From the NCBI RefSeq assembly GCF_940670765.1, contig NZ_CALNVW010000049.1, forward strand, positions 62,001 through 126,000: a stretch of 64,000 nucleotides of DNA, written 5' to 3'. Below, in pieces: positions 52,194 to 61,729 of this stretch. The notes beneath the pieces are model-generated. The model worked only from the letters and a program-made list of their open reading frames with translations. It did not search any database and had not been told where the DNA came from. This stretch comes from Streptomyces sp. A 4/2. GTDB taxonomy: Bacteria; Actinomycetota; Actinomycetes; Streptomycetales; Streptomycetaceae. Positions within the stretch are counted from its first letter, which is position 1, and the number at the start of each line of letters is the position of its first letter. Position numbers and translations under genes: made by a program.

Positions 52194-55016
52194 CGCTGCG
52201 GCCTTGGCAGCCGTCTTCTTGGCCGCCGTCTTCTTCGTGGTCGTCTTCTTCGCGGCCGTGGTGGTCTTCTTCGCCGCGGTCTTCTTCGCGGTCGTGGTCT
52301 TCTTGGCCGCCGTCTTCTTCGCCGGAGCCTTCTTCGCTGCCTTCTTGGCGGTCTTCTTCGCCGGGCCCTTCGCGCGCTTCTCCGCGAGCAGTTCGTAACC
52401 GCGCTCCGGAGTGATCTCCTCGACGCTGTCGTCGGTCCGCAGCGTCGCGTTGGTCTCGCCGTCCGTGACGTACGCGCCGAAGCGCCCGTCCTTGACGACC
52501 ACCGGCCGCTCGCTGACCGGGTCGGTGCCCAGTTCCTTCAGCGGCGGCTTGGCCGCGGCGCGCCCGCGCTGCTTGGGCTGGGCGTAGATCGCCAGTGCCT
52601 CTTCGAGCGTGATGGCGAAGAGCTGGTCCTCGGTCTCCAGGGAGCGCGAGTCGGTGCCCTTCTTCAGGTACGGGCCGTACCGGCCGTTCTGCGCGGTGAT
52701 CTCCACGCCCTCCGCGTCGGTGCCGACCACACGGGGCAGGGACATCAGCTTGAGCGCGTCGGCCAGCGTGACCGTGTCCAGGGACATCGACTTGAAGAGC
52801 GAGGCCGTCCGCGGCTTGACCGCGTTCTTGCCGGTCTTCGGCGTGCCCTCGGGCAGGATCTCGGTGACGTACGGGCCGTACCGGCCGTCCTTGGCCACGA
52901 TCTGGTGACCGGACTCCGGGTCGGTGCCCAGTTCGAAGTCGCCGCTCGGCTTGGCGAGCAGTTCCTCCGCGTACTCGACGGTCAGCTCGTCGGGCGCCAT
53001 GTCCTCCGGCACGTCCGCGCGCTGGTGGTTCTCGGAGTCCTTCTCACCGCGCTCGATGTACGGGCCGTACCGGCCGACGCGCAGCACGATGCCCTCGCCG
53101 ACCGGGAACGACGAGATCTCCCGGGCGTCGATGGCGCCCAGGTCGGTGACGAGCTCCTTGAGCCCACCGAGGTGGTCGCCGTCGCCGTTGCCCGCCTCGG
53201 ACGCGGCACCGGCCCCGGCGTCGCCCTCGCCGAAGTAGAAACGCTTCAGCCACGGCACGGACTTGGCCTCGCCCCGCGCGATGCGGTCGAGGTCGTCCTC
53301 CATCCGGGCGGTGAAGTCGTAGTCGACGAGCCGGCCGAAGTGCTTCTCGAGCAGGTTGACCACGGCGAAGGAGAGGAAGGAGGGGACCAGCGCGGTGCCC
53401 TTCTTGAAGACGTAGCCGCGGTCGAGGATCGTGCCGATGATCGACGCGTACGTCGACGGGCGGCCGATCTCGCGCTCTTCCAGCTCCTTGACCAGCGAGG
53501 CTTCGGTGTAGCGGGCCGGCGGCTTGGTGGAGTGGCCGTCGGCGGTGATCTCCTCGGCGGAGAGCGGGTCGCCCTCGGTGACCTGCGGGAGCCTGCGCTC
53601 ACGGTCGTCGAGCTCGGCGTTCGGGTCGTCCGCGCCTTCGACGTACGCCTTCATGAAGCCGTGGAAGGTGATCGTCTTGCCGGACGCGGAGAACTCGGCG
53701 ACCCGGCCGTCGGAGGAGGTGCCCGCGATCTTGACCGTGACGGAGTTGCCGACCGCGTCCTTCATCTGGGAGGCGACGGTCCGCTTCCAGATCAGCTCGT
53801 AGAGCCGGAACTGATCACCGGAGAGACCGGTCTCGGCAGGCGTGCGGAACCGGTCGCCCGAGGGGCGGATCGCCTCGTGCGCCTCCTGCGCGTTCTTGAC
53901 CTTCCCGGCGTACGTACGCGGCTTCTCCGGCAGGTAGTCGCTGCCGTACAGCTGCGTGACCTGGGCACGGGCGGCGTTGATCGCGGTGTCGGAGAGCGTC
54001 GTGGAGTCCGTACGCATATAGGTGATGAAGCCGTTCTCGTACAGCTTCTGGGCCACCTGCATGGTCGACTTCGCACCGAATCCCAGCTTGCGGCTGGCCT
54101 CCTGCTGGAGCGTCGTCGTACGGAACGGGGCGTACGGGGAGCGGCGGTACGGCTTGGACTCGACCGAGCGCACGGCGAAGGCCGTGTCGGCCAGCGCGGC
54201 GGCGAGCGCGCGGGCGTTGGTCTCGTCGAGGTGCAGGACCTCGCTCTTGAGCTGCCCCGTGGAGTTGAAGTCGCGGCCCTGGGCGACCCGGCGGCCGTCC
54301 ACCGAGTTCAGCCGGGCGACGAGGGTGGACGGGTCGGAGGCATCGCCCTGGCGGCCGGTGGAGAACGTACCGGTGAGGTCCCAGTACTCAGCTGAACGGA
54401 AAGCGATGCGCTCGCGTTCCCGCTCGACCACGAGCCGGGTGGCGACGGACTGCACGCGGCCCGCCGAGAGGCGCGGCATGACCTTCTTCCACAGGACCGG
54501 CGAGACCTCGTAGCCGTAGAGGCGGTCGAGGATCCGGCGGGTTTCCTGGGCGTCGACCATGCGCTTGTTGAGCTCGCGCGGGTTGGCGACGGCGGCCTGG
54601 ATCGCTTCCTTGGTGATCTCGTGGAAGACCATCCGGTGGACCGGGACCTTGGGCTTCAGGACTTCCAGCAGGTGCCACGCGATGGCTTCGCCCTCGCGGT
54701 CCTCATCGGTTGCGAGGAAGAGTTCGGTCGACTCGGCCAGCTGCTCCTTGAGCTTCTTGACCTGCGCCTTCTTGTCCGAGTTGACGACATAGACGGGCTG
54801 GAAGTCGTTCTCGACGTCCACCCCGAGGCGGCGTACCTCGCCGGTGTACTTGTCCGGTACCTCGGCGGCGCCGTTCGGGAGGTCGCGGATGTGCCCGACG
54901 CTCGCCTCGACGATGTAACCCGGGCCGAGGTAGCCCTTGATCGTCTTCGCCTTGGCGGGCGACTCGACAATGACGAGTCGGCGGCCGCCGTGTGCGGTCT
55001 CGCTGGTCGGGGACAA
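52185..55016 (-). CDS. topA: DNA topoisomerase I (type IA)
   Basis: A 943-residue enzyme relaxing negative supercoils. Toprim at about 12-140 (RRLVIVESPAKAKTIKGYLG), catalytic core 150-620 with Tyr333 in FITYMRTDST. The C-terminal region has four to five topoisomerase repeats marked by DGRYGPYV/NGRYGPYL rather than zinc fingers, then a Lys/Ala/Thr-rich tail of about 65 residues (878-943), typical of Streptomyces TopA. The TTG at 55016 gives the N-terminus seen in relatives (SPTSETAHGGRR); ATG 55052 is an alternative. The upstream gene is a small membrane protein on the same strand. Confidence 0.94.
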   Translation of the reverse strand: MSPTSETAHGGRRLVIVESPAKAKTIKGYLGPGYIVEASVGHIRDLPNGAAEVPDKYTGEVRRLGVDVENDFQPVYVVNSDKKAQVKKLKEQLAESTELFLATDEDREGEAIAWHLLEVLKPKVPVHRMVFHEITKEAIQAAVANPRELNKRMVDAQETRRILDRLYGYEVSPVLWKKVMPRLSAGRVQSVATRLVVERERERIAFRSAEYWDLTGTFSTGRQGDASDPSTLVARLNSVDGRRVAQGRDFNSTGQLKSEVLHLDETNARALAAALADTAFAVRSVESKPYRRSPYAPFRTTTLQQEASRKLGFGAKSTMQVAQKLYENGFITYMRTDSTTLSDTAINAARAQVTQLYGSDYLPEKPRTYAGKVKNAQEAHEAIRPSGDRFRTPAETGLSGDQFRLYELIWKRTVASQMKDAVGNSVTVKIAGTSSDGRVAEFSASGKTITFHGFMKAYVEGADDPNAELDDRERRLPQVTEGDPLSAEEITADGHSTKPPARYTEASLVKELEEREIGRPSTYASIIGTILDRGYVFKKGTALVPSFLSFAVVNLLEKHFGRLVDYDFTARMEDDLDRIARGEAKSVPWLKRFYFGEGDAGAGAASEAGNGDGDHLGGLKELVTDLGAIDAREISSFPVGEGIVLRVGRYGPYIERGEKDSENHQRADVPEDMAPDELTVEYAEELLAKPSGDFELGTDPESGHQIVAKDGRYGPYVTEILPEGTPKTGKNAVKPRTASLFKSMSLDTVTLADALKLMSLPRVVGTDAEGVEITAQNGRYGPYLKKGTDSRSLETEDQLFAITLEEALAIYAQPKQRGRAAAKPPLKELGTDPVSERPVVVKDGRFGAYVTDGETNATLRTDDSVEEITPERGYELLAEKRAKGPAKKTAKKAAKKAPAKKTAAKKTTTAKKTAAKKTTTAAKKTTTKKTAAKKTAAKAAADE

Positions 55017-55245
55017 CGTGGCTCTTCTCTCCGGTCGGCACTCGGTGGTCATGCTCGCTGCGGAGTGTGACGGTACATCCCGCCCCCGTGTCAAACGGCG
55101 AAAGCCCGCAACGGCCACTGGAACGGTAACCCGACTACCGCCATTCCTGCCGCCCGGATCGGCCCACTGCCCTTCCCCGGGCCTTTCCCCGGACCCCGGT
55201 CACGCTCCGTGTCCGCCGCGGTGGCGCCGTACGGAGCCGCTCGTC

Positions 55246-55443
55246 TCAGACCTGGGCGAAGCACCACACCCCGAGGCCGAGGGACACCACACCGAAGATC
55301 GCGGCCAGCGTGGCGGAACGCGTGGGGTCCGCCCCTTGCGCGACCGGCGCGCGATGGAGCACACGTACCGCCGTCCACAGCAGCAGAGCTGCTCCGAACA
55401 GTGCGAATGTCGTTCCGGCGAAGACCGCGGGCGCGCTCTCCAT
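55246..55443 (-). CDS. 65-residue membrane protein
   Basis: Two hydrophobic segments (about 8-28 and 45-63) linked by a short polar loop APVAQGADPTRS. GGGGGAGG lies 8 nt before the ATG at 55443, giving good support for expression. Function unknown. It lies between topA and the methyltransferase gene on the same strand. Confidence 0.78.
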   Translation of the reverse strand: MESAPAVFAGTTFALFGAALLLWTAVRVLHRAPVAQGADPTRSATLAAIFGVVSLGLGVWCFAQV

Positions 55444-55603
55444 GTCCGTACCTCCCCCGTACCCGAGTGACCCGGATGGTCAGGGTGGTGAGGCTGGCAC
55501 CCCGGGGCGACACGGGTGCGAACTACGAGTGAACACAGGTGCTCCGCACAGCGTCACGCCCCGCCGGACCCCGGTCTTCCGCTCTGCTCCCGCCCGGCGC
55601 GGA

Positions 55604-57109
55604 TCAGGTGGACGGACCCACCGGATCCAGGAAGCCCTCCTCCACCAGCAACCGGATGGACTGCGGCGTGCGGTCCCTGAGCAGCACCGGGTCCTCACCG
55701 AGCAGTTGCGCGATGGCGTCCAGGATCTGCCCGGCGGAGAGCGTCCCGTCACAGACGCCCGCGAAGCCCGCGCCGACCGTGTCGACCTTCGTCGCCCGCC
55801 GCATGCCGCGGTTCTGGCGGAGAATCACATGCTCGGGGTCCTCCGCGCCGGGCATCCCGACCTGCTCCTGCACCACCTCGGCGGCGAGCTCGAAGCGGTC
55901 GGCGAGCAGTGCGGCGTCGTCGTGGTCGCGCAGGTAGTCCCGGCGCTCGAAGTGCGCCCGTACGGTCTCGGCGAGCGGCTGCTCGACCGGGTGCGGCCAC
56001 TCCTCCACCACGATCGAGGGGCGCTCCGAGCCCGACTTGTACAGCGTGATCCAGCCGAAGCCGACGGCCTTGGTCCTGCGGGACTCGAACTCGTCCAGCC
56101 ACGCCTCGTACCGTGCGGCGTACGCCTCCGGGTCCGTGCGGTGGTCACCGCTGTCCCGGAGCCAGAGTTCGGCGTACTGCGTGATGTCCTGCACCTCGCG
56201 CTGCACGATCCACGCGTCGCAGCCACGCGGCACCCAGGACCGCAGCCGGTCCTGCCACTCCTCGCCCTCCACGTGCTGCCAGTTGGCGAGGAACTGCGCG
56301 TATCCCCCCGGCTTCAGGTGCTCGCCCGCCTCGGAGACGAGCGAGCGGCAGAGATCGTCCCCGCCCATTCCGCCGTCCCGGTAGGTCAGCCGGGCTCCGG
56401 GAGAGATGACGAACGGCGGGTTGGAGACGATCAGGTCGTACGTCTCGCCGGCCACCGGCGCGAAGAGCGAGCCCTCCCGCAGATCGGCCGCGGGGGCTCC
56501 GGAGAGCGCGAGGGTGAGCCGGGTGAAGCCGAGCGCCCGGGGATTGAGGTCGGTGGCGGTCACCTCTGTGGCGTGCTGTGCGGCGTGCAGCGCCTGGATA
56601 CCGGACCCGGTACCGAGATCGAGTGCTTTTCCGACAGGCGTACGGACAGTGATCCCGGCGAGTGTGGTGGACGCCCCGCCGACGCCGAGCACGACGCCTT
56701 CGTCCTGGCTGCCGATACCGCCCGCGCCGCCGACCGCGCAGCCCAGATCCGAGACGATGAACCAGTCCTCGCCCTCGGGACCGCCGTACGGCCGGATGTC
56801 CACGGTCGCCCGCACGTCGTCGCCCGCACGCACCACCCAGCCGTCGGCGGCGCACTCCTCCAGGGGCAGCGCCGCGGCGGCCCGCTCGGCGGGAACGGGC
56901 CGCTGCAGCAGGAAGAGCCGCACCAGGGTCTCCAGTGCGGTCCGGCCGCGCGTGGCGCGCAGGGCGGGCACCGTCTCGCTGCGGGCCAGCGCGGCATACG
57001 CGGGCGCGCCGAGCAGGTCGAGCAGGCCGTCGGCGGTGAAGTCCGCGGCGAGCAGGGCCTCGCGGATCTGGGGCGAACGGTCGGGCGCGGGAAGACTGGT
57101 CGTACTCAC
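55604..57109 (-). CDS. SAM-dependent methyltransferase, HemK/PrmC-like core
   Basis: A 501-residue protein with an N-terminal helical domain (about 1-140), a Rossmann methyltransferase domain (150-330) showing KALDLGTGSGIQALHAA (SAM loop), the acidic VTATDLNPRAL, and the NPPF catalytic motif in IVSNPPFVIS, then a C-terminal helical extension. NPPF/NPPY marks N-methylation of glutamine, nucleotides or protein side chains; the substrate is unknown. The GTG at 57109 is chosen; the frame to 57157 has no support. Confidence 0.88.
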   Translation of the reverse strand: MSTTSLPAPDRSPQIREALLAADFTADGLLDLLGAPAYAALARSETVPALRATRGRTALETLVRLFLLQRPVPAERAAAALPLEECAADGWVVRAGDDVRATVDIRPYGGPEGEDWFIVSDLGCAVGGAGGIGSQDEGVVLGVGGASTTLAGITVRTPVGKALDLGTGSGIQALHAAQHATEVTATDLNPRALGFTRLTLALSGAPAADLREGSLFAPVAGETYDLIVSNPPFVISPGARLTYRDGGMGGDDLCRSLVSEAGEHLKPGGYAQFLANWQHVEGEEWQDRLRSWVPRGCDAWIVQREVQDITQYAELWLRDSGDHRTDPEAYAARYEAWLDEFESRRTKAVGFGWITLYKSGSERPSIVVEEWPHPVEQPLAETVRAHFERRDYLRDHDDAALLADRFELAAEVVQEQVGMPGAEDPEHVILRQNRGMRRATKVDTVGAGFAGVCDGTLSAGQILDAIAQLLGEDPVLLRDRTPQSIRLLVEEGFLDPVGPST

Positions 57110-57254
57110 CCGCCCATTGTGGCGGTCGCCACTGACAACAGCAGCACGGCCCGGCATCCGCGCGGGACACCGGGCCGCTGCGGTCCGGACGGGACCTCCA
57201 CTGCGGGCGCTACGCCTTGGTCGGTGCGCCCTACGCCTCGGTCTGCCGCGGACG

Positions 57255-57827
57255 CTACGCCTTGGAAGGGGCGACCGTGGGCGACGGCGAGGACGTCGCG
57301 ACCTTGCACGCGTCCTGGCTGAGCAGCGCCTTACCGGTGTCGCCGGAGAAGAGCTTCTTGTACGCCGTCTCGTTGATCTTCTTCATGTCCTCGCCGATGG
57401 CCTTGAGGCCGTCGGAGAACTTCTGCTGGTCCTTCACGTCCAGCGCGTCGACCTGCTTCTTCAGGTCCGCGTACGCCTTCGAGTTGGCGTTCAGCTCGGT
57501 GATGGCGTTCTGCTGGATCGTCTTCCCGTCGTCGCCGGGCGGCGGGCCGGTCTTCTTGAGGGCGGCGGCGATGGCCGCGTCGGCCTCCGACAGATCCTGG
57601 AACGCGGCCGAGTCGGCCTTCTGGATGTCCGCGGGCTTGCCGTCCGCCGCAACAGCGGTGATCTGCTGGTTGGCCTTGTTGATCTTCGCCAGCTGAGGCC
57701 CGATCTGAACGCAGAGCGTCTTGGCCCAGTCGTTCGTCTTGTTGTCGTTGCTGCTGTCACTGCAGCCCGACAACGCCACTACCAGTACCGCACCGCCGGA
57801 CAGTGCGGCCGCAAGCTTCTTGTTCAC
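57255..57827 (-). CDS. small secreted lipoprotein, helical
   Basis: A 190-residue protein with signal peptide and lipobox ALSGC (Cys about 22), then a mostly alpha-helical mature part (IQKADSAAFQDLSEADAAIAAALK, AYADLKKQVDALDVKDQQKF) with two cysteines (LCVQIG and DACKVA). Ends SPSPTVAPSKA. Conserved near hppA in streptomycetes; function unknown. The GTG at 57827 has GGGA upstream. A plausible promoter lies at 57905-57934. Confidence 0.82.
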   Translation of the reverse strand: MNKKLAAALSGGAVLVVALSGCSDSSNDNKTNDWAKTLCVQIGPQLAKINKANQQITAVAADGKPADIQKADSAAFQDLSEADAAIAAALKKTGPPPGDDGKTIQQNAITELNANSKAYADLKKQVDALDVKDQQKFSDGLKAIGEDMKKINETAYKKLFSGDTGKALLSQDACKVATSSPSPTVAPSKA

Positions 57828-57904
57828 CGGATTGGTCCCTTCCAAGGCTCTCGGCCCCGGAACATACACGCCAAGTGGGCGACATTCGCGTGTCGTGCGC
57901 CCGA

Positions 57905-57934
57905 ATTATGGCTTATTGAAGCCATTTGCACCAA
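57905..57934 (-). promoter_or_regulatory. possible vegetative promoter for the lipoprotein gene
   Basis: On the minus strand TTGGTG and CATAAT are separated by 18 nt, in an AT-rich island (57901-57930) upstream of the lipoprotein start. The -10 is close to consensus, the -35 moderate. Confidence 0.4.
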
Positions 57935-58074
57935 GACGGCGAGAGAGACAAGACTCACGGGCGCCGGGCCCCCGACAGGACAGCCCGAGAGCACAGCCCG
58001 AGAGGGCAGAGGGGCGGACGGCGCGTCAGCCCGCGTCGCCCGCACCCTCCCTGACGGCTTCTCAGCGAATGGTG

Positions 58075-60477
58075 TCAGGTGACCACTGCCGGGCCGGCCT
58101 GCTCACCGGCGCCCGTGGACTCACCTGCCTCGCCGTCCTCGCCCACCGCGATGCCGCGCCGTTTGGACACGTACACCGCGCCGACGATCACCAGGATCGC
58201 GATCGTCGCCACCACGGCACGCACCCCGGCACTCGCGTGGTCGCCGTAGCTGAACTTCACCACCGCGGGCGCGATCAGCAGCGCCACCAGGTTCATCACC
58301 TTGAGCAGCGGGTTGATCGCCGGGCCCGCGGTGTCCTTGAACGGGTCACCGACCGTGTCCCCGATGACCGTCGCGGCATGGGCATCGCTGCCCTTTCCTC
58401 CGTGGTGGCCGTCCTCGACGAGTTTCTTCGCGTTGTCCCACGCGCCCCCCGAGTTGGCCAGGAAGACGGCCATCAGGGTGCCCGCCCCGATCGCCCCCGC
58501 GAGGAACGAGCCGAGTGCGCCCACGCCGAGCGTGAAGCCCACCGCGATGGGCGCCATCACGGCCAGCAGACCGGGCGTGGTCAGCTCGCGCAGCGCGTCC
58601 TTGGTGCAGATGTCGACCACCCGGCCGTACTCCGGCATCTCCGTGTGGTCCATGATCCCGGGGTGCTCGCGGAACTGCCGCCGCACCTCGTAGACCACGG
58701 CTCCGGCCGAGCGCGAGACCGCGTTGATCGCCAGCCCGGAGAAGAGGAAGACGACCGCCGCGCCGAACATCAGGCCCACCAGATTGTTGGGCTGCGAGAT
58801 GTCCATGTTCAGACCCAGTTCGCCCGCCCTGGCATGGACGTCGTCGACGGCGGTGGCGATCGCGTCGCGGTACGAACCGAAGAGGGCCGAGGCCGCGAGC
58901 ACCGCCGTGGCGATGGCGATGCCCTTGGTGATGGCCTTGGTGGTGTTGCCCACCGCGTCCAGGTCGGTGAGCACCTGGGCGCCCGCGCCTTCGACGTCAC
59001 CGGACATCTCGGCGATGCCCTGAGCGTTGTCGGACACCGGCCCGAAGGTGTCCATGGCGACGATCACACCGACGGTGGTGAGCAGCCCGGTGCCCGCGAG
59101 GGCCACCGCGAAGAGGGCGAGCATGATCGACGTACCGCCCAGCAGGAACGCCCCGTAGACGCCGAGTCCGATGAGCAGCGCGGTGTAGACGGCGGATTCC
59201 AGCCCGATGGAGATACCGGCCAGAACGACGGTCGCGGCTCCGGTCAGCGAGGACTTGCCGATGTCCCGGACCGGGCGGCGGCTGGTCTCGGTGAAGTACC
59301 CGGTCAGTTGCTGGATGAGCGCGGCCATGACGATGCCGATGGCGACCGCGACCAGCGCCAGGACCCTCGGGTCACCGCTGTGCCCGCTGATGGTGGTGTC
59401 GGTGACCCCGTCCAGGTCCCCGTAGGACGAGGGCAGATAGACGTACACCGCGACGGCCACCAGGATCAGGGAGATCACCGCGGAGATGAAGAACCCGCGG
59501 TTGATGGCCGACATCCCGCTGCGGTCAGCGCGCCGCGGGGCGACCGCGAAGATGCCGATCATCGCGGTGACCACGCCGATCGCCGGAACGATCAGAGGGA
59601 AGGCGAGGCCGAAATTCCCGAAGGCGGCCTTGCCGAGGATGAGTGCGGCGACGAGTGTCACGGCGTAGGACTCGAAGAGGTCGGCCGCCATGCCCGCGCA
59701 GTCGCCGACGTTGTCGCCCACGTTGTCGGCGATGGTCGCGGCGTTGCGCGGGTCGTCCTCCGGAATGCCCTGCTCGACCTTGCCGACCAGGTCGGCTCCG
59801 ACATCGGCGGCCTTGGTGAAGATGCCGCCGCCGACGCGCATGAACATGGCGATCAGCGCGGCTCCCAGGCCGAAACCCTCCAGCACTTTCGGGGCGTCGG
59901 CGGCGTAGACGAGGACGACGCAGGAGGCACCGAGCAGGCCGAGGCCCACCGTGAACATGCCCACGACGCCGCCCGTCCGGAAAGCGATCTTCATTGCCTT
60001 GTGCGAGACAGTGGTGAGATCCTTTTCTTCCTCACCCTCTGCCGGAGTCGCTTCTCGTGCGGCTGCCGCGACCCGCACATTCGCCCGTACGGCAAGACGC
60101 ATCCCGATGTATCCGGTGGTCGCCGAGAAAAGCGCACCGACCAGGAAGAATGCGGAACGTCCCGCGCGCTGCGACCAGTTGTCGGCGGGAAGCAGGAAGA
60201 GCAGGAAGAACACGACGACGGCGAAGGTGCCGAGAGTGCGCAACTGCCTTCCGAGATAGGCATTCGCGCCTTCCTGCACGGCTGCCGCGATCTGCTTCAT
60301 GGAGTCGGTGCCCTCACCGGCGGCCAGTACCTGACGTACCAGCAGCTGGGCGACGAGCAGGGCCGCCAGCGCCACCACGGCGATGACGATCACGATGATC
60401 CGGTTGCCGTCGGTGAGTGCCGCGGCTGCGAGTGAGGTGGTGTGTTCGGACTGCTGTGGGTCGAAGAACCCCGCCAT
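58075..60477 (-). CDS. hppA: membrane-bound H+-translocating pyrophosphatase, K+-independent type
   Basis: An 800-residue polytopic pump that couples PPi hydrolysis to proton export. About 15-16 membrane segments; the substrate-binding block DVGADLVGKVEQGIPEDDPR (DxxxxxxxKxE) and DNVGDNVGDCAGMAADLFESY are intact. The sequence GNTTKAITKG has Lys at the position that is Ala in K+-dependent enzymes, indicating the K+-independent type. AAGGAGG lies 4 nt before the ATG at 60477. The leader contains an imperfect inverted repeat CTTGATGCTC/GAGCTCAAG. Confidence 0.95.
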   Translation of the reverse strand: MAGFFDPQQSEHTTSLAAAALTDGNRIIVIVIAVVALAALLVAQLLVRQVLAAGEGTDSMKQIAAAVQEGANAYLGRQLRTLGTFAVVVFFLLFLLPADNWSQRAGRSAFFLVGALFSATTGYIGMRLAVRANVRVAAAAREATPAEGEEEKDLTTVSHKAMKIAFRTGGVVGMFTVGLGLLGASCVVLVYAADAPKVLEGFGLGAALIAMFMRVGGGIFTKAADVGADLVGKVEQGIPEDDPRNAATIADNVGDNVGDCAGMAADLFESYAVTLVAALILGKAAFGNFGLAFPLIVPAIGVVTAMIGIFAVAPRRADRSGMSAINRGFFISAVISLILVAVAVYVYLPSSYGDLDGVTDTTISGHSGDPRVLALVAVAIGIVMAALIQQLTGYFTETSRRPVRDIGKSSLTGAATVVLAGISIGLESAVYTALLIGLGVYGAFLLGGTSIMLALFAVALAGTGLLTTVGVIVAMDTFGPVSDNAQGIAEMSGDVEGAGAQVLTDLDAVGNTTKAITKGIAIATAVLAASALFGSYRDAIATAVDDVHARAGELGLNMDISQPNNLVGLMFGAAVVFLFSGLAINAVSRSAGAVVYEVRRQFREHPGIMDHTEMPEYGRVVDICTKDALRELTTPGLLAVMAPIAVGFTLGVGALGSFLAGAIGAGTLMAVFLANSGGAWDNAKKLVEDGHHGGKGSDAHAATVIGDTVGDPFKDTAGPAINPLLKVMNLVALLIAPAVVKFSYGDHASAGVRAVVATIAILVIVGAVYVSKRRGIAVGEDGEAGESTGAGEQAGPAVVT

Positions 60478-60640
60478 TCGTCCTCCTTGATGCTCAGAGC
60501 TCAAGATGTGGACGGATTCTAAGGAGAGGATCCTGATCAAAAAAGGGCGCGGCAAACCGAATTGACCTTCGCCTGAATAAACCCGATCAGCGTCAGTAAT
60601 GGCGCAGAAGCATTGATCGACGATTCAAACGATCGCGAGA

Positions 60641-60668
60641 AAAGAAAAAGGCCCTGCTCAGCAGGGCC
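60641..60668 (-). terminator. intrinsic terminator of the bldG operon
   Basis: On the minus strand GGCCCTGC pairs with GCAGGGCC around a 3-nt loop and is followed by a T-rich tract (TTTTTCTTT). It ends the bldG - anti-sigma operon before hppA. Confidence 0.85.
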
Positions 60669-60752
60669 GTTAAATCATCAGGACGGATAAAGGGGATCAA
60701 GAAAAACGGAGAGGGAGATCAAGAAACGCCCACGCGTTTCAGGAATTCCTGA

Positions 60753-61211
60753 TCACGCCTCCTCCGTCGCCGAGGCCGTCGGCCAGGTCATCCGGATGAC
60801 TCCTCCGGACTCGCCCGTGGTCACTTCCACGTCGTCGACGAGACCACTGATGACCGCGAGGCCCATCTCGTCCTCACCGTCCGTGGACACGTCGAAGGAC
60901 GGGTCGGCGCCCCCCGCCGAAGCGTCGCGCGCCCCGGAACCCGCGGAGGCACCACCCGCTGTCGGCACCTCGTCCCCGACCTCGATGGAGAACGACTTCT
61001 CCTCCTCGGTCAGTACGACCCGGATCGGGGCGTCGATGCCATTTCCGCGGTGCATACCCACCGCACGGGAGCACGCCTCGCCGACCGCGAGCCGCACTTC
61101 GTCCAGCACGGCCTCATCGACCCCGGCCCTGCGTGCCACGGCGGCTGCCACCAGGCGGGCCGTTCTGACATGTTCGGGCTGGGCGCTGAAACGGAGTTCA
61201 ACGGTGGCCAT
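60753..61211 (-). CDS. anti-sigma factor-like HATPase partner of BldG
   Basis: A 152-residue GHKL ATPase of the RsbW/SpoIIAB type: N box DEVRLAVGEACSRAV, then an ATP-lid region interrupted by a Gly/Ala/Ser/Asp-rich insert (about 85-110), and the G2 box DEMGLAVISGLVDDV. In S. coelicolor the gene downstream of bldG encodes an anti-sigma factor that interacts with BldG; the position here is the same. GAGGGGGA precedes the ATG at 61211. A terminator follows about 85 bp after its stop. Confidence 0.9.
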   Translation of the reverse strand: MATVELRFSAQPEHVRTARLVAAAVARRAGVDEAVLDEVRLAVGEACSRAVGMHRGNGIDAPIRVVLTEEEKSFSIEVGDEVPTAGGASAGSGARDASAGGADPSFDVSTDGEDEMGLAVISGLVDDVEVTTGESGGVIRMTWPTASATEEA

Positions 61212-61295
61212 GCGATCCCCCTCAGAGGTACGGGCGTGCTTCTCCGGGATACCGGGCTGGGAGCCCGGTACCCCTGCGTTCTTCCTCCGGCGCCG

Positions 61296-61649
61296 TCAGT
61301 CGGTTGCCGCGACGGCTTCGTCGACCGTGGTGTGAATGGGAAACACCTTGGTCAGACCGGTGATACGGAAGATCTTGAGAATGCGCTCCTGGTTGCAGAC
61401 CAGGCGCAGCGAGCCCTCATGGGCACGCACGCGCTTCAGGCCGCCGACGAGCACGCCGAGTCCGGTGGAGTCGAGGAAGTCCACGCCCTCCATGTCGACG
61501 ACCAGGTGATAACTGCCGTCGTTCACCAACTCGACCAACTGCTCGCGCAGCTTGGGCGCGGTATATACATCAATCTCGCCACCGACCTCGACGACCGTAC
61601 GGTCGCCACCAGGCCCGGACACATTGCGAGTCGACAGGGACAGGTCCAC
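61296..61649 (-). CDS. bldG: anti-sigma factor antagonist BldG (STAS)
   Basis: A 117-residue STAS-domain protein nearly identical in pattern to BldG, which controls morphological differentiation and antibiotic production. The phosphorylatable Ser is in FLDSTGLGVLVGG (Ser about 61), followed by LRLVCNQERILKIFRITGLTKVFP. Compared with my memory of the 113-residue S. coelicolor protein there is a short insert around NVSGPGGD. It is cotranscribed with the anti-sigma gene 84 bp downstream and divergent from the helicase gene (80 bp between starts). Confidence 0.96.
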   Translation of the reverse strand: MDLSLSTRNVSGPGGDRTVVEVGGEIDVYTAPKLREQLVELVNDGSYHLVVDMEGVDFLDSTGLGVLVGGLKRVRAHEGSLRLVCNQERILKIFRITGLTKVFPIHTTVDEAVAATD

Positions 61650-61729
61650 GGATCCTCCAGCACCTTGCTATCGAGCGGCCGCACCCTGTGGTCTCCCCGG
61701 CGGAGCCAGGGAACGGATCGCCAGCCGCG

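Noticed and set aside
57721..60435. A long plus-strand frame opposite hppA
   Set aside because: His/Asp/Arg-rich antisense sequence of the pyrophosphatase; no domain and no start signal.
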